Below, one piece after another: positions 33,603-42,429 of a DNA stretch of 47,146 nucleotides (positions are counted from its first letter, which is position 1; each line of letters opens with the position of its first letter). Source of the stretch: Caulobacteraceae bacterium (GTDB taxonomy: Bacteria > Pseudomonadota > Alphaproteobacteria > Caulobacterales > Caulobacteraceae); the NCBI GenBank assembly GCA_028290905.1, contig JAQGIW010000231.1, positions 1-47,146 on the forward strand, given 5' to 3'. Position numbers and translations under genes: made by a program. A model generated the notes under the pieces. It was not told the DNA's origin and ran no database searches. It was given only the letters and a program-made list of their open reading frames with translations.

Positions 33603-34329
33603 CCGGCGTCTGCCACGCCAAGTGCTGGCCTCCGTCGACGGCTATCATGAGGCCGGTCACGGAAGAGGCTTCGATGAGATAGACGACAGCCCGCCCGATC
33701 TCGCGCGGATCGACCGCCGCGCCGAGCGGCGTGGCGGCTGCCTCGGCCGCGAAGATCTCCGGCGTCTGGTGCGCCGATGGCAGGGTCGGGCCAGGAGCGA
33801 CGCCATTGACGCGTATGCGCGGCGCCAGGGCCTGGGCGAGGGTCTGGGTCGCGGTCCACAGCGCCGCCTTGCTCAGGGTGTAGCTGAAGAACAAGGGGTT
33901 CAGGCGCCAGACGCGCTGGTCGAGAATGTTGACGATCAACCCACGCTGATCCGGCGGCAGGGCCTCCGCGAAGGCCTGCGCCAGTAGCACCGGGGCGCGC
34001 AGATTGACCGCGTAGGCGGTGTCGAGACCGACGACGTCGAGGGTGCTGATCTCGTCGGGTTCGAAGACCGAGGCGCAGTTGATCAACAGGGTCGGCGGCG
34101 CTGGACAGGCCTCCAGCAGCAGTCGCGGGGTGCGTGGATCGGCGAGATCGCCGCCGCACGTCCGGGCCCGGCGACCCAGGGCGCGCACTTCCGCCGCCAC
34201 GCCGTCCGCGTCGGCAGCGGTGCGGGAATGGGCCACGACGTCGAAGCCTGCTTCGGCCACGCACTGCGCCAGGGTCCGGCCGATGCGGCGCGCGGCTCCG
34301 GTGACCAGGGCCCAGCCCCGATCCTCCAC
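33586..34329 (-). CDS. SDR oxidoreductase of the FolM/pteridine-reductase type
   Basis: The 247-residue SDR carries ALVTGAARRIGRTLA (TGxxRRIG, the Arg-Arg-Ile-Gly form of pteridine reductases and FolM), NCASVFEPDE, VNILDQR, YTLSKAALW with the Tyr-x3-Lys pair, and VNGVAPGPTLPS. FolM reduces dihydromonapterin and dihydrofolate. The 17-base overlap with folB supports a pteridine role (strong context, specific substrate inferred). The start is GTG at 34329, seven bases after the small membrane peptide gene. Confidence 0.85.
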   Translation of the reverse strand: MEDRGWALVTGAARRIGRTLAQCVAEAGFDVVAHSRTAADADGVAAEVRALGRRARTCGGDLADPRTPRLLLEACPAPPTLLINCASVFEPDEISTLDVVGLDTAYAVNLRAPVLLAQAFAEALPPDQRGLIVNILDQRVWRLNPLFFSYTLSKAALWTATQTLAQALAPRIRVNGVAPGPTLPSAHQTPEIFAAEAAATPLGAAVDPREIGRAVVYLIEASSVTGLMIAVDGGQHLAWQTPDVVGE

Positions 34330-34336
34330 GATGGGG

Positions 34337-34423
34337 TCAGTCGAAACGGCCGAACTCGATACGGTTCAGGATACCGAAAGCGACCAGGAAGAGCAGGATG
34401 ATCCCGACGGCGGGCAGGGTCAT
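34337..34423 (-). CDS. 28-residue single-pass membrane peptide
   Basis: MTLPAVGIILLFLVAFGILN and then RIEFGRFD form one hydrophobic helix of about 18 residues with a short charged C-terminal tail. The ATG at 34423 follows GGAG seven bases earlier, so it looks translated. It lies seven bases upstream of the FolM-like gene, in the same operon. Function unknown; it may be a regulatory or structural small membrane protein. Confidence 0.6.
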   Translation of the reverse strand: MTLPAVGIILLFLVAFGILNRIEFGRFD

Positions 34424-34644
34424 GGGCGCTCCGATTATTTGCGGGCCAGGGTCGACGAGCCCCTTTAGCGAGGGCGGTCCGCCGCCGCAAGCTGCGTCGC
34501 CGGCCCCGAATTCCGGGCCGCCATGCGCAAGGGCTCTTCCCCGATGAAGCTCTATCACTCATATAGCCTGCGGAAGAGGCCCCGCAGTGGAACCGGGGGT
34601 CCGCCAGAACGCCACGTCCTAAGCGCCACGCCAGGGAGATCCGC

Positions 34645-36084
34645 ATGCGCGAATACATGAAATTCTATATCGACGGTCAGTGGGTCGATCCGGTCACCCG
34701 CAAGAGCCTCGATGTCATCAACCCCGCCACCGAGGAAGTCTGCGGCCACATCTCGGCCGGCTCGGCCGCCGACGTGGACAAGGCGGTCGCCGCCGCCCGC
34801 AAGGCGTTCGAGACCTATTCGCAGACCAGCCGCGAAGAGCGCATCGATCTGCTCGAGCGGATCCAGGCCGAATACCAGAAGCGCTTCGGCGACATCGCCA
34901 AGGCGATCACCGAGGAAATGGGCGCCCCGGCCAGCCTGGCGCAACGCGCCCAGGCCCCTATCGGCATCGCCCACATCGCCACCGGCATCCAGGTGCTCAA
35001 GACCTTCCAGTTCGAGGAAGATCGCGGCCCGACGCATCTGGTGAAGGAGCCGATCGGCGTCTGCGGCATGATCACGCCGTGGAACTGGCCGATCAACCAG
35101 ATCGCCTGCAAGGTGATCCCAGCGCTCGCCACCGGCTGCACGATGGTGCTGAAGCCGTCTGAGGAATCGCCGTTCTCGGCGATCATCTGGGCGGAGGTCA
35201 TGCAGGCCGCCGGCGTGCCGGCGGGCGTGTTCAACCTCGTCAACGGCCTGGGCGCCGAGGTCGGCGCGGCCATCTCCAGCCACCCGGGGATAGATATGGT
35301 CTCGTTCACCGGCTCGACCCGGGCCGGCGTCGAGGTGGCCAAGGCCGCGGCGACCACGGTCAAGCGCGTGGCGCAGGAGCTGGGTGGCAAGAGCCCCAAC
35401 ATCATCCTGCCCGACGCCGATATGCAGACCGCCGTCAGCGGCGGCGTCAAGCACGTGATGCAGAACTCCGGCCAGTCCTGCAACGCCCCCACCCGCATGC
35501 TGGTGCCGGCGGCCAAGATGGGCGAGGCGATCGTCATCGCCAAGGAAGCCGCGGAATCCACCACGGTGGGCGATCCCAACGGCAACGCCCAGATCGGCCC
35601 GGTGGTCAACAAGACCCAGTGGCAGAAGATCCAGCGCCTGATCCAGGCCGGTATCGACGAAGGGGCGACCCTGGTCACCGGCGGCACCGGGCGCCCGGAA
35701 GGCCTCGACAAGGGCTTCTATGTGAAGCCGACGGTGTTCGCCAACGTCACCAACGACATGACGGTCGCCAAGGAAGAGATCTTCGGTCCGGTGGTCTCCA
35801 TCCTCGGCTATCAAAGCGTCGATGAGGCCGTGAAGGTCGGCAACGACACCGAGTACGGCCTGGCGGCCTATATCTCGGGCACCGACATGGACAAGGTCCG
35901 CGAAGTGGCCTCCAAGCTACGCGCCGGCCAGGTGTCGATCAACGGCGGCGGCGGCGACATGATGGCCCCGTTCGGCGGCTACAAGATGAGCGGCAACGGC
36001 CGCGAATGGGGCGAGCACGGCTTCACCGAATACCTCGAGGTCAAGGCCGTCCTCGGCTACACACCCAAGCAAGCCGCCGAATAA
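34645..36084 (+). CDS. NAD(P)+-dependent aldehyde dehydrogenase
   Basis: This 479-residue aldehyde dehydrogenase oxidises an aldehyde to the acid. Signs: FYIDGQWVDPVTRKSLDVINPATEE, GMITPWNWPINQIACKVIPALATGCTMVLKPSE, FTGSTRAG, QELGGKSPNIILPDAD with the general-base Glu, and NSGQSCNAPTRMLVP with the catalytic Cys. EEIFGPVVSI and PFGGYKMSGNGREWGEHGFTEYLEVKAV close the chain. The substrate cannot be set. It begins its own unit and is followed by a strong terminator. Confidence 0.93.
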   Translation: MREYMKFYIDGQWVDPVTRKSLDVINPATEEVCGHISAGSAADVDKAVAAARKAFETYSQTSREERIDLLERIQAEYQKRFGDIAKAITEEMGAPASLAQRAQAPIGIAHIATGIQVLKTFQFEEDRGPTHLVKEPIGVCGMITPWNWPINQIACKVIPALATGCTMVLKPSEESPFSAIIWAEVMQAAGVPAGVFNLVNGLGAEVGAAISSHPGIDMVSFTGSTRAGVEVAKAAATTVKRVAQELGGKSPNIILPDADMQTAVSGGVKHVMQNSGQSCNAPTRMLVPAAKMGEAIVIAKEAAESTTVGDPNGNAQIGPVVNKTQWQKIQRLIQAGIDEGATLVTGGTGRPEGLDKGFYVKPTVFANVTNDMTVAKEEIFGPVVSILGYQSVDEAVKVGNDTEYGLAAYISGTDMDKVREVASKLRAGQVSINGGGGDMMAPFGGYKMSGNGREWGEHGFTEYLEVKAVLGYTPKQAAE

Positions 36085-36109
36085 GTCACACTACTGAGAA
36101 TTGAAGGCG

Positions 36110-36143
36110 CCCTCCTTCCCGGCGACGGGAAGGAGGGTTTTTT
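36110..36143 (+). terminator. Strong intrinsic terminator after the aldehyde dehydrogenase gene
   Basis: A perfect 12-base stem (CCCTCCTTCCCG / CGGGAAGGAGGG) closes on a GCGA tetraloop, and six T residues follow (36138-36143). It starts 26 bases after the stop codon and also separates the converging M3 peptidase gene. Confidence 0.9.
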
Positions 36144-36170
36144 CTGTCTCGACCATTCCCTCCCCGGAAT

Positions 36171-38303
36171 TCAGGCCTTCGTGGGGACCGGGAAGCCCCG
36201 GTCGCGCATCAGGGCGTCGATGGTGACGTCCCGGCCGCGGAAACGGCGGAAGGCCTCGGCCGCGTCGATGGTGTTGCCGACGCTCATGATCGCGTCGTGC
36301 AGCCGGCGGGCGGCGTCCTTGTCGTAGAACCCTCCCGGCGACTCGACGAAGGCTTCGGCGGCATCCGCGGTCAGGGTGTCGGCCCAGATGTAGTCGTAGT
36401 AGCCCGCCGCATAACCTTCGCCCCCGAAGATGTGCCCGAAGTGCGGCATGCGATGGCGCAGGACGATCTCGCGCGGCATGCCGATCTCGCGCAGGGTCGC
36501 CGCCTCGAAGGCGCGGGGTTCGATGGGGGCGGCGCCGGCGAGGTGGGCCTTCATGTCGACGATGGCGGAGGCCAGGTACTCGACCGTTCCGAAGCCCTGG
36601 TTGAACGTGTGCGCCCTCTTGATCTTGGCTACCAGGGCGTCCGGCATGGGCTCGCCGGTCTTGTAGTGCAGAGCGAAGCGGGTGAGCAACTCGTGGGTGG
36701 GCAGCCAGTGCTCGTTCAGTTGGCTAGGGAACTCCACGAAGTCCCGCACCACCCGTGTGCCGGCCAGCGTTGGATAGCTCACGTTTGAGTTGAGGCCGTG
36801 GAGGGCGTGGCCGAATTCATGGAACAGGGTGACCGCGTCGTTCCACGAGACGAGGACGGGCTCGCCTGGGGCGGCCTTCACGAAATTGGCGTTGTTGGAG
36901 ACGATCGGCGTCACTTCGCCGGCGAAGCGCTCCTGGGGACGGTATTCGCTCATCCACGCGCCCGACCCCTTGCCGGGGCGGGCATAGGGATCGAAGTACC
37001 AGAGGCCGACCGGGCGGACCCCATGCCGGACCTCGAAGATCCGGACGTCCGGATGGGCGACCGGAAGGCCGTTCACCTGCACGAACTCGAAACCGTAGAG
37101 GTGGCCGGCGGCCCAGAACATGCCCTCGCGCAGTTTTTCCAACTGCAGGTAGGGTTTGATCTCGCTCTCGTCGAGATCGTACTTAACCTTACGCACCTTC
37201 TCCGAATAGTAGCGGTAGTCCCACGGCTCGATCCGCGTGCCGGGCGCCTCGACGTCGGCGAGCGCCTGCATGTCGGCCACCTCCTGGACGACCCTCGCCT
37301 TGGCGGGGGCCCAGACCTTCATCATCAGGTCCATGGCGGCGTCGGGGGTCTTCGCCATCTGATCGTCGGTGATCCAGTGGGCGAAGGTCGGGAAGCCGAG
37401 CAACCTGGCCTTCTCCGCGCGCAAGGCCAGGATTTCGGTAATGAGGGCGTTGTTGTCGCGGGCGTCGCCGTTGTCGCCCCGCATCGTCCATAGACGGAAG
37501 CCCTTCTCCCGGAGGTCCCGCCGGCTGGAATAGGTGAGGAACGGCTCCATCGCCGAGCGGGTGTTGGTGATCAGCCATGCGCCCGTGAGGCCCTTCGTCC
37601 TGGCCGCTTCCGCCGCCCCGGCAATGAGTGAGGGTGGCAGGCCGGCCAGGTCGGCCTCGCTCGTCAGGGTGAGGGCGTAGGCCTCCTCGTCGGCCAGCCC
37701 GTTCTGGCTGAAGGTGGTGTACAGCGTGGCGAGCCGCTGGTTGATAGCCGCCATCCGCGTCTTCTGGTCAGGCGTGAGCGCCGCCCCGCGGCGCGCGAAA
37801 TTACGATAAACTTCGTCGGTGAGGCGTTGCTGTTCAGGTGTCAGGCCCGAGGTCTCGCGGGCGTCGTGGACGGCCTTCGCGCGCGCGAAGAGGGCCGCGT
37901 TCTGCACCACCTCGTCCTCGAAGGCGGCCAGCACGGGGGCCATTTCCTGCTCCACCGCCTGCATGGCCGGATCATTGAGGGTCGAGGTCCAGACGTTGAA
38001 GATCGCGGAGACGCGGTTGAGCGTCCGCCCGCTGTTCTCCAGGGCCGCGATGGTGTTGGCGAAGGTCGCCGGCGCCATATTGCCGGCGATGGCGGTGATC
38101 TCGGCCCTGTTCTCCGCCATGGCGACCACAAGAGCCGGCGTGAAGTCGCCGACAGCGACCCTGTCGAACGGCGGGGCGCCGTTGTGCGGACCCGTCCAGG
38201 GAGCGAGCAGCGGCGGGGTGGGGGGAGCGGCATGGGTCAAGGGAGCAATTCCGGCGAGAGCGACGGTAGCGGTGGCGGCCACGAAGAGATGGCGTCCGTC
38301 CAC
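36171..38303 (-). CDS. M3 family metallopeptidase (peptidyl-dipeptidase Dcp / oligopeptidase A type), exported
   Basis: The 710-residue protein has the zinc motif HEFGHALH at ~495-502 and the third ligand Glu524 in FVEFPSQ, 25 residues after the second His, as expected for M3 thimet-type peptidases. Other signs: VSWNDAVTLFHEFGHALHGL, NEHWLPTHELL and the C-terminal YYDYIWADTLTADAAEAF. The GTG at 38303 opens a signal peptide (LFVAATATVALAGIAPLTHAA), so it acts in the periplasm. A longer open frame reaches into the divergent murI gene at 38407 without a plausible start. Ends converge with the aldehyde dehydrogenase terminator. Confidence 0.9.
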   Translation of the reverse strand: MDGRHLFVAATATVALAGIAPLTHAAPPTPPLLAPWTGPHNGAPPFDRVAVGDFTPALVVAMAENRAEITAIAGNMAPATFANTIAALENSGRTLNRVSAIFNVWTSTLNDPAMQAVEQEMAPVLAAFEDEVVQNAALFARAKAVHDARETSGLTPEQQRLTDEVYRNFARRGAALTPDQKTRMAAINQRLATLYTTFSQNGLADEEAYALTLTSEADLAGLPPSLIAGAAEAARTKGLTGAWLITNTRSAMEPFLTYSSRRDLREKGFRLWTMRGDNGDARDNNALITEILALRAEKARLLGFPTFAHWITDDQMAKTPDAAMDLMMKVWAPAKARVVQEVADMQALADVEAPGTRIEPWDYRYYSEKVRKVKYDLDESEIKPYLQLEKLREGMFWAAGHLYGFEFVQVNGLPVAHPDVRIFEVRHGVRPVGLWYFDPYARPGKGSGAWMSEYRPQERFAGEVTPIVSNNANFVKAAPGEPVLVSWNDAVTLFHEFGHALHGLNSNVSYPTLAGTRVVRDFVEFPSQLNEHWLPTHELLTRFALHYKTGEPMPDALVAKIKRAHTFNQGFGTVEYLASAIVDMKAHLAGAAPIEPRAFEAATLREIGMPREIVLRHRMPHFGHIFGGEGYAAGYYDYIWADTLTADAAEAFVESPGGFYDKDAARRLHDAIMSVGNTIDAAEAFRRFRGRDVTIDALMRDRGFPVPTKA

Positions 38304-38406
38304 GGGCGCGCCACGAGACCTATCGCACTGGCTCCTTAGGGCCAACCGGCCATCGGGTCCTCCGCGCCCGGATGGACGCCGGAGCCGAGGGTCGCTACAC
38401 GGCGCC

Positions 38407-39258
38407 ATGGCCATCGGCGTGTTCGATTCCGGCATCGGGGGACTAAGCGTCCATCACGCCCTGGTCGCCCGCCTGCCCCGCGCTGACTTCGTCTACCTCG
38501 CCGATCAGGCCAACACGCCTTATGGGGGGCGGCCCGGCGAAGAGATCGTCGACCTCGTCCGGGCCGGCTGCGATCGCCTGTTCGCGGCCGGGTGCGACCT
38601 CGTGATCCTGGCCTGCAACACCGCAGCGGCCGTCGCCCTGCGCCGGCTCCAGCAGACCTGGCTGCCGGATCATCGGCGCGCCCTCGGCCGTCGGATCAAT
38701 GTGCTTGGAATCATCGTGCCGACCATCGAGGCGGCCACCGGCCTTCCCTGGGAGCATGAACTCGAGCACCGGGGCGACAAGGTCGAACAGCTGGACGTGC
38801 TGGGCGTGTTCTCGACCCCGGCTACGGCCAGGAGCCGGGTCTATGAGATCGAGATCGACAAGCGCCGCCAGGATGTGGCGGTGTTCTCCGAGGCTTGCCC
38901 GGAACTCGCGCGTCTCATCGAGGGCGGCGCCCCCGCTGGCGAACTGAAGGGCGTGGTGGAGAGCCATGTCAGAGGACTCACGCGCCGGATCGGCCGGCCG
39001 CCGGACCGCGCCATCCTCGGCTGCACCCACTATGAGATTACCGCCGATCTTTTCCGGGCGGCCTTGCCGGCCGGGACGCCGCTGATCCATCAGCCGGGCG
39101 CGACGGCGGACGCCATCGAGCGCTACCTCGTCCGCCATGCGGAATACGATCCCGGCCAAGGCGGCGCGCGTCGCTTTTTGACGACCGGGCGCCCCGGGGC
39201 GCAGAATGGCCTCGTCGAGCGGTTCTGGGGCGCGCCACTGGTGTTCGACTCTCTCTAG
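38407..39258 (+). CDS. murI: Glutamate racemase
   Basis: The 283-residue enzyme makes D-Glu for peptidoglycan. Signs: IGVFDSGIGGLSV (~3-15), FVYLADQANTPYG, VILACNTAAAVA with catalytic Cys and LGCTHYEI with the second catalytic Cys. ATG at 38407; the divergent M3 peptidase starts 104 bases away. Confidence 0.95.
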   Translation: MAIGVFDSGIGGLSVHHALVARLPRADFVYLADQANTPYGGRPGEEIVDLVRAGCDRLFAAGCDLVILACNTAAAVALRRLQQTWLPDHRRALGRRINVLGIIVPTIEAATGLPWEHELEHRGDKVEQLDVLGVFSTPATARSRVYEIEIDKRRQDVAVFSEACPELARLIEGGAPAGELKGVVESHVRGLTRRIGRPPDRAILGCTHYEITADLFRAALPAGTPLIHQPGATADAIERYLVRHAEYDPGQGGARRFLTTGRPGAQNGLVERFWGAPLVFDSL

Positions 39259-39287
39259 GCGCCGGTCGTCCACGAAAGGGATCCGCC

Positions 39288-39821
39288 ATGGTCCGCGTCA
39301 CCGCCGCATCGCTCCTCGCCTGTCTGCTCGTCGACGGCGCGGCGCGGTCCGAGGTGGTCGATAGCCAGTCGGGCGGGTTCACGGTGCGCGAAAGCCGGGT
39401 CGTCGCGGCCCCGCCCGCCAAAGTGTGGGCTGTGCTCGTTGAGCCCGCCTCCTGGTGGAGTTCGGATCACACCTTTTCCGGCGACGCCCGCAATCTGACG
39501 CTGTCGGCGAAGCCTGGTGGGTTCTGGCAGGAGGCTCTGCCGGGGGGCGGCGGCGTGCGCCACATGGTGGTGGTGTTTGTCGATCCTCCCTCGGCGCTTC
39601 GCCTCGAGGGCGCCCTTGGGCCGCTGCAGGCCTTAGGCGTGGCTGGCCACCTCACGTTTAAGTTGGGCGCCCAAGGCGGCGGCACCGTGGTCACCGAGAC
39701 CTACGACGTCGGCGGTCACGCCCCGGGCGGCCTGGACAAGCTCGCCGGGACCGTGAACGAGGTGCTCGACGATCAGCTGGGTCGGCTCAAGGCGCGCGCG
39801 GAGACTGGCGGCGCCCCCTGA
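39288..39821 (+). CDS. SRPBCC-fold secreted protein
   Basis: The 177-residue protein has a signal peptide-like N-terminus (VTAASLLACLLVDGAARS) and a START/Bet-v-1-like fold: FTVRESRVVAAPPAKVWAVLVEPASWW (~31-57), GGFWQEALPGGGGVRHMVVVFVDPPSALRLEG and GTVVTETYDVGG, the usual SRPBCC end. Such folds bind hydrophobic ligands in a deep pocket. Role here unknown. It lies 29 bases after murI. Confidence 0.8.
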   Translation: MVRVTAASLLACLLVDGAARSEVVDSQSGGFTVRESRVVAAPPAKVWAVLVEPASWWSSDHTFSGDARNLTLSAKPGGFWQEALPGGGGVRHMVVVFVDPPSALRLEGALGPLQALGVAGHLTFKLGAQGGGTVVTETYDVGGHAPGGLDKLAGTVNEVLDDQLGRLKARAETGGAP

Positions 39822-39883
39822 GCGGGGCAAGATCGTGTCGATCGGCAATGACGCTGCCATCGCCGGAACCTATATAAACCCCC

Positions 39884-40801
39884 ATGCTCCCGACGCTCCG
39901 ACAGCTTCAGTACCTCAAGCTCCTCGCCCAGCACGGGTCCTTCAGCCGCGCCGCCGAGGCGGCCCATGTCACCCAACCGACCTTGTCGGCGGGTGTCCAG
40001 GAGCTGGAGAAGATCCTTGGCGCCCCCATGGTCGACCGCAATCGCTCCGGCGTGATCCTCACCGCCGCCGGGGCCGAGGCGGTCGCCCGGGCGGGCGCCA
40101 TTCTGGCCCAGGCCGAGGATCTGGTGCAGGCGTGCCGGAGCGCCGGCCAGCCGCTGGAGGGCAGGTTGCGACTGGGTGTGATCCCGACGGTCGCCCCTTT
40201 CCTGCTGCCCGCCGCCCTGCCGGTGCTGCGCGCCCGCTTCCCCCGGCTGCGCCTCTTCCTCCGCGAGGACATGACCGCGCGGCTGATCGCCGACCTCAAG
40301 AGTGGAGCCCTCGACGTGACCCTGATCGCCCTGCCCTATGACTCCGCCGGGCTGGAGTGGGCCCATGTCAGCGACGATGAACTGCTGGCGGCCTTCCCCT
40401 CGGGCCATCCCCTGAGCGCCGCGCCCACGGTCTCCACGGGCGCCCTGGACGGCGAGAACCTTATCCTTCTGGAAGACGGCCACTGCCTGCGCGACCACGC
40501 GCTGGCCGCCTGTGGCCTGGGCCCGCAGAAGTCCACGCACGAAGAGGGGTTCGCGGCCACCTCCCTGGCCACGCTGGTACAGATGGTGGGCTCGGGCCTG
40601 GGGGTCACCCTGCTGCCGGCCATGGCCGTGGACGCCGGCCTCGCCCAGGCGGCCCAGGTGGACGTGCGCCGGCTAGAGCCGGACCTCGCCAGTCGGGAGA
40701 TCGTGGTCGCCTGGCGCGCCGGCTCGACGCGCGCCACCGAGGGGCGGCTGCTCGCCGAGGTGTTTGCGGGCCGCCTCAGCCAGGCAGGCGCCGCGGCCTA
40801 G
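39884..40801 (+). CDS. oxyR: OxyR, hydrogen-peroxide-sensing LysR-type regulator
   Basis: The 305-residue LysR protein has the N-terminal winged helix (LRQLQYLKLLAQHGSFSRAAEAAHVTQPTLSAGVQELEKILG) and the OxyR redox block DGHCLRDHALAAC. In this block Cys201 and Cys210 keep the nine-residue spacing of the E. coli pair 199/208, the disulphide that senses peroxide. It should switch on catalase/peroxidase genes; none is in the window. It overlaps the converging GNAT gene by four bases. Confidence 0.92.
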   Translation: MLPTLRQLQYLKLLAQHGSFSRAAEAAHVTQPTLSAGVQELEKILGAPMVDRNRSGVILTAAGAEAVARAGAILAQAEDLVQACRSAGQPLEGRLRLGVIPTVAPFLLPAALPVLRARFPRLRLFLREDMTARLIADLKSGALDVTLIALPYDSAGLEWAHVSDDELLAAFPSGHPLSAAPTVSTGALDGENLILLEDGHCLRDHALAACGLGPQKSTHEEGFAATSLATLVQMVGSGLGVTLLPAMAVDAGLAQAAQVDVRRLEPDLASREIVVAWRAGSTRATEGRLLAEVFAGRLSQAGAAA

Positions 40802-41556
40802 GGCCGGAGTTCCCAGCCGCGGACGCTGGCCAGGGCCTGGAAGCCGATGCGCTCCAGGATCGGCCGGCTGGTCTCCGCCGCGTCGACCGTGAGGTAGTTG
40901 ACGCCGCGCCGCACGGCCTCCTCGGCGCGGGCCGAGACCAGGGCGCGATAGAGTCCCAAACCGCGCCATATTGGCCGTACGCCGCCTCCATAGAGCCCTG
41001 CGAACGGCCGGTTCAGGGGCGCTTCCAGCCGCCCGGAGGCCGCGGGTCGGCCATCGACGTAGCCCACGTAGAGCGAGAGCGCCGGGTCGGCCAGCCGCGC
41101 CGCCAGTTCCTGTCGCAGGGCTGTGTGCTCGCCCCCGAACGCCTCGGCCCTGACGGTCAGGACGTCGTCCAGGCCGGCGCCGTCGGCGACCCGGCGCACG
41201 GTCACGCCGGCCGGGAGCGGACCGACGTCCGGGCGATCGGCGAGGTCGAAGACCATGAAGGTCTCCGCCGGTTCGGGGGCGAAACCCGCCGCGGCCAGCG
41301 CGGCCTCTAGGTTCGGCGGTCCGTCGTGACTGAAGACCCGCCACTCGACCGCCTGGCCGGTCCGGCGGAAGTGCGCAGCCTCGGCGGCCGTGGCGGCCTC
41401 GGCTCCCGCGGCGTCGAAGGTCCAGTGTTCGATGAAGGCGCGCACGCCCAATCGGCGCAGCACCGGCCCCGCCCACTGACGGGTGAGCCCGATTTCGGCG
41501 GGCGGATCGGCCCGCATCAGGGCGTCATAGAGGGCGAGTACGGTCCCAGAGTCCAT
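40798..41556 (-). CDS. GNAT family N-acetyltransferase
   Basis: The 252-residue protein has an N-terminal alpha/beta half (residues ~1-115) and a typical acetyl-CoA-binding GNAT half: VTVRRVADGAGLDDVLTVRAEAFGG, LYVGYVDGRPAASGRL, AGLYGGGVRPIWRGLGLYRALVSA (the Q/RxxGxG/A-like loop reads RGLGLY) and ILERIGFQALASVRGW. Substrate unknown. ATG at 41556 is only 39 bases from the divergent dapF start, so the two share a very short promoter space. Confidence 0.85.
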   Translation of the reverse strand: MDSGTVLALYDALMRADPPAEIGLTRQWAGPVLRRLGVRAFIEHWTFDAAGAEAATAAEAAHFRRTGQAVEWRVFSHDGPPNLEAALAAAGFAPEPAETFMVFDLADRPDVGPLPAGVTVRRVADGAGLDDVLTVRAEAFGGEHTALRQELAARLADPALSLYVGYVDGRPAASGRLEAPLNRPFAGLYGGGVRPIWRGLGLYRALVSARAEEAVRRGVNYLTVDAAETSRPILERIGFQALASVRGWELRP

Positions 41557-41595
41557 CAGGTGGCTTTCCCGGAAAACCTGTCTATCTGTCCTTCC

Positions 41596-42429
41596 ATGAC
41601 CTTCCCGTTCGTAAAGATGAATGGCCTTGGCAACGACTTCGTGATCGTCGCCGCCGACCATAGGCCGTTCGAGCCCAGCGTCGCCTGGGCCCGCGCGACG
41701 GCGAACCGTGAGCAGGGCATCGGCTGCGACCAGCTGATCGCCGTCAGCGCGTCGGAACGGGCCGACGCCGCCATGCGCATCTGGAACGCCGACGGAGGCG
41801 AGGTCGAAGCCTGCGGCAACGCCGCCCGCTGCGTGGGCTGGCTGATGATGGAGGCGACCGGCCGCGACCGGGTCGAGATCGAAACGTCGGCGGGGATCCT
41901 CCGCGCCCGCCGCGCCGGCATCCAGATGGTGACCTTGGACATGGGCGAGCCGGGCCTCGACTGGCGCGACATCCCGCTCGCCTGGGAGATGGACACCCGG
42001 GAGATCTACTTGGCGGTCGATCCCCGCCTGCGCTCGCCCGGCTGCGTGTCGATGGGCAACCCGCACGTGGTGTTCTTCGTCCCCGACGTGGAGACCGCGC
42101 CGGTGAACGAGGCCGGCCCGGCGATCGAGAAGCACTGGCTGTTTCCCAGGCGCGCCAATGTCGGCTTCGCCCAGATCAAGGGGCCGCACAACATCCGCCT
42201 GAAGGTGTGGGAGCGCGGCGTCGGCCAGACGCTGGCCTGCGGCACCGGCGCGTGCGCGGCCCTGGTCGCCGCGCATCGCCGGGGCTTGTGCGAGCGCAAA
42301 GCCGTGCTGGAGTTGGATGGCGGAGAGCTCTCGGTGGAGTGGCGGGCCGAGGACAACCATGTGCTGATGACCGGCCCCGTGGCCGTCGAATTCAACGGCC
42401 GTATGCCGGAACCAGGACCCTTGCCATGA
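41596..42429 (+). CDS. dapF: Diaminopimelate epimerase
   Basis: The 277-residue enzyme turns LL- into meso-diaminopimelate for lysine and peptidoglycan. Signs: FVKMNGLGNDFVIV (~5-18), EACGNAARCVGWL with the first catalytic Cys, GCVSMGNPHVVFFV, ERGVGQTLACGTGACAALVAA with the second Cys. No clear ribosome site precedes ATG 41596, so the transcript could be leaderless. It overlaps the next gene by four bases (ATGA). Confidence 0.95.
   Translation: MTFPFVKMNGLGNDFVIVAADHRPFEPSVAWARATANREQGIGCDQLIAVSASERADAAMRIWNADGGEVEACGNAARCVGWLMMEATGRDRVEIETSAGILRARRAGIQMVTLDMGEPGLDWRDIPLAWEMDTREIYLAVDPRLRSPGCVSMGNPHVVFFVPDVETAPVNEAGPAIEKHWLFPRRANVGFAQIKGPHNIRLKVWERGVGQTLACGTGACAALVAAHRRGLCERKAVLELDGGELSVEWRAEDNHVLMTGPVAVEFNGRMPEPGPLP

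Noticed and set aside
40798-42360. A 520-codon minus-strand frame across dapF
   Set aside because: Only its last 252 codons (from the ATG at 41556) encode a GNAT protein; the rest is the antisense of dapF.
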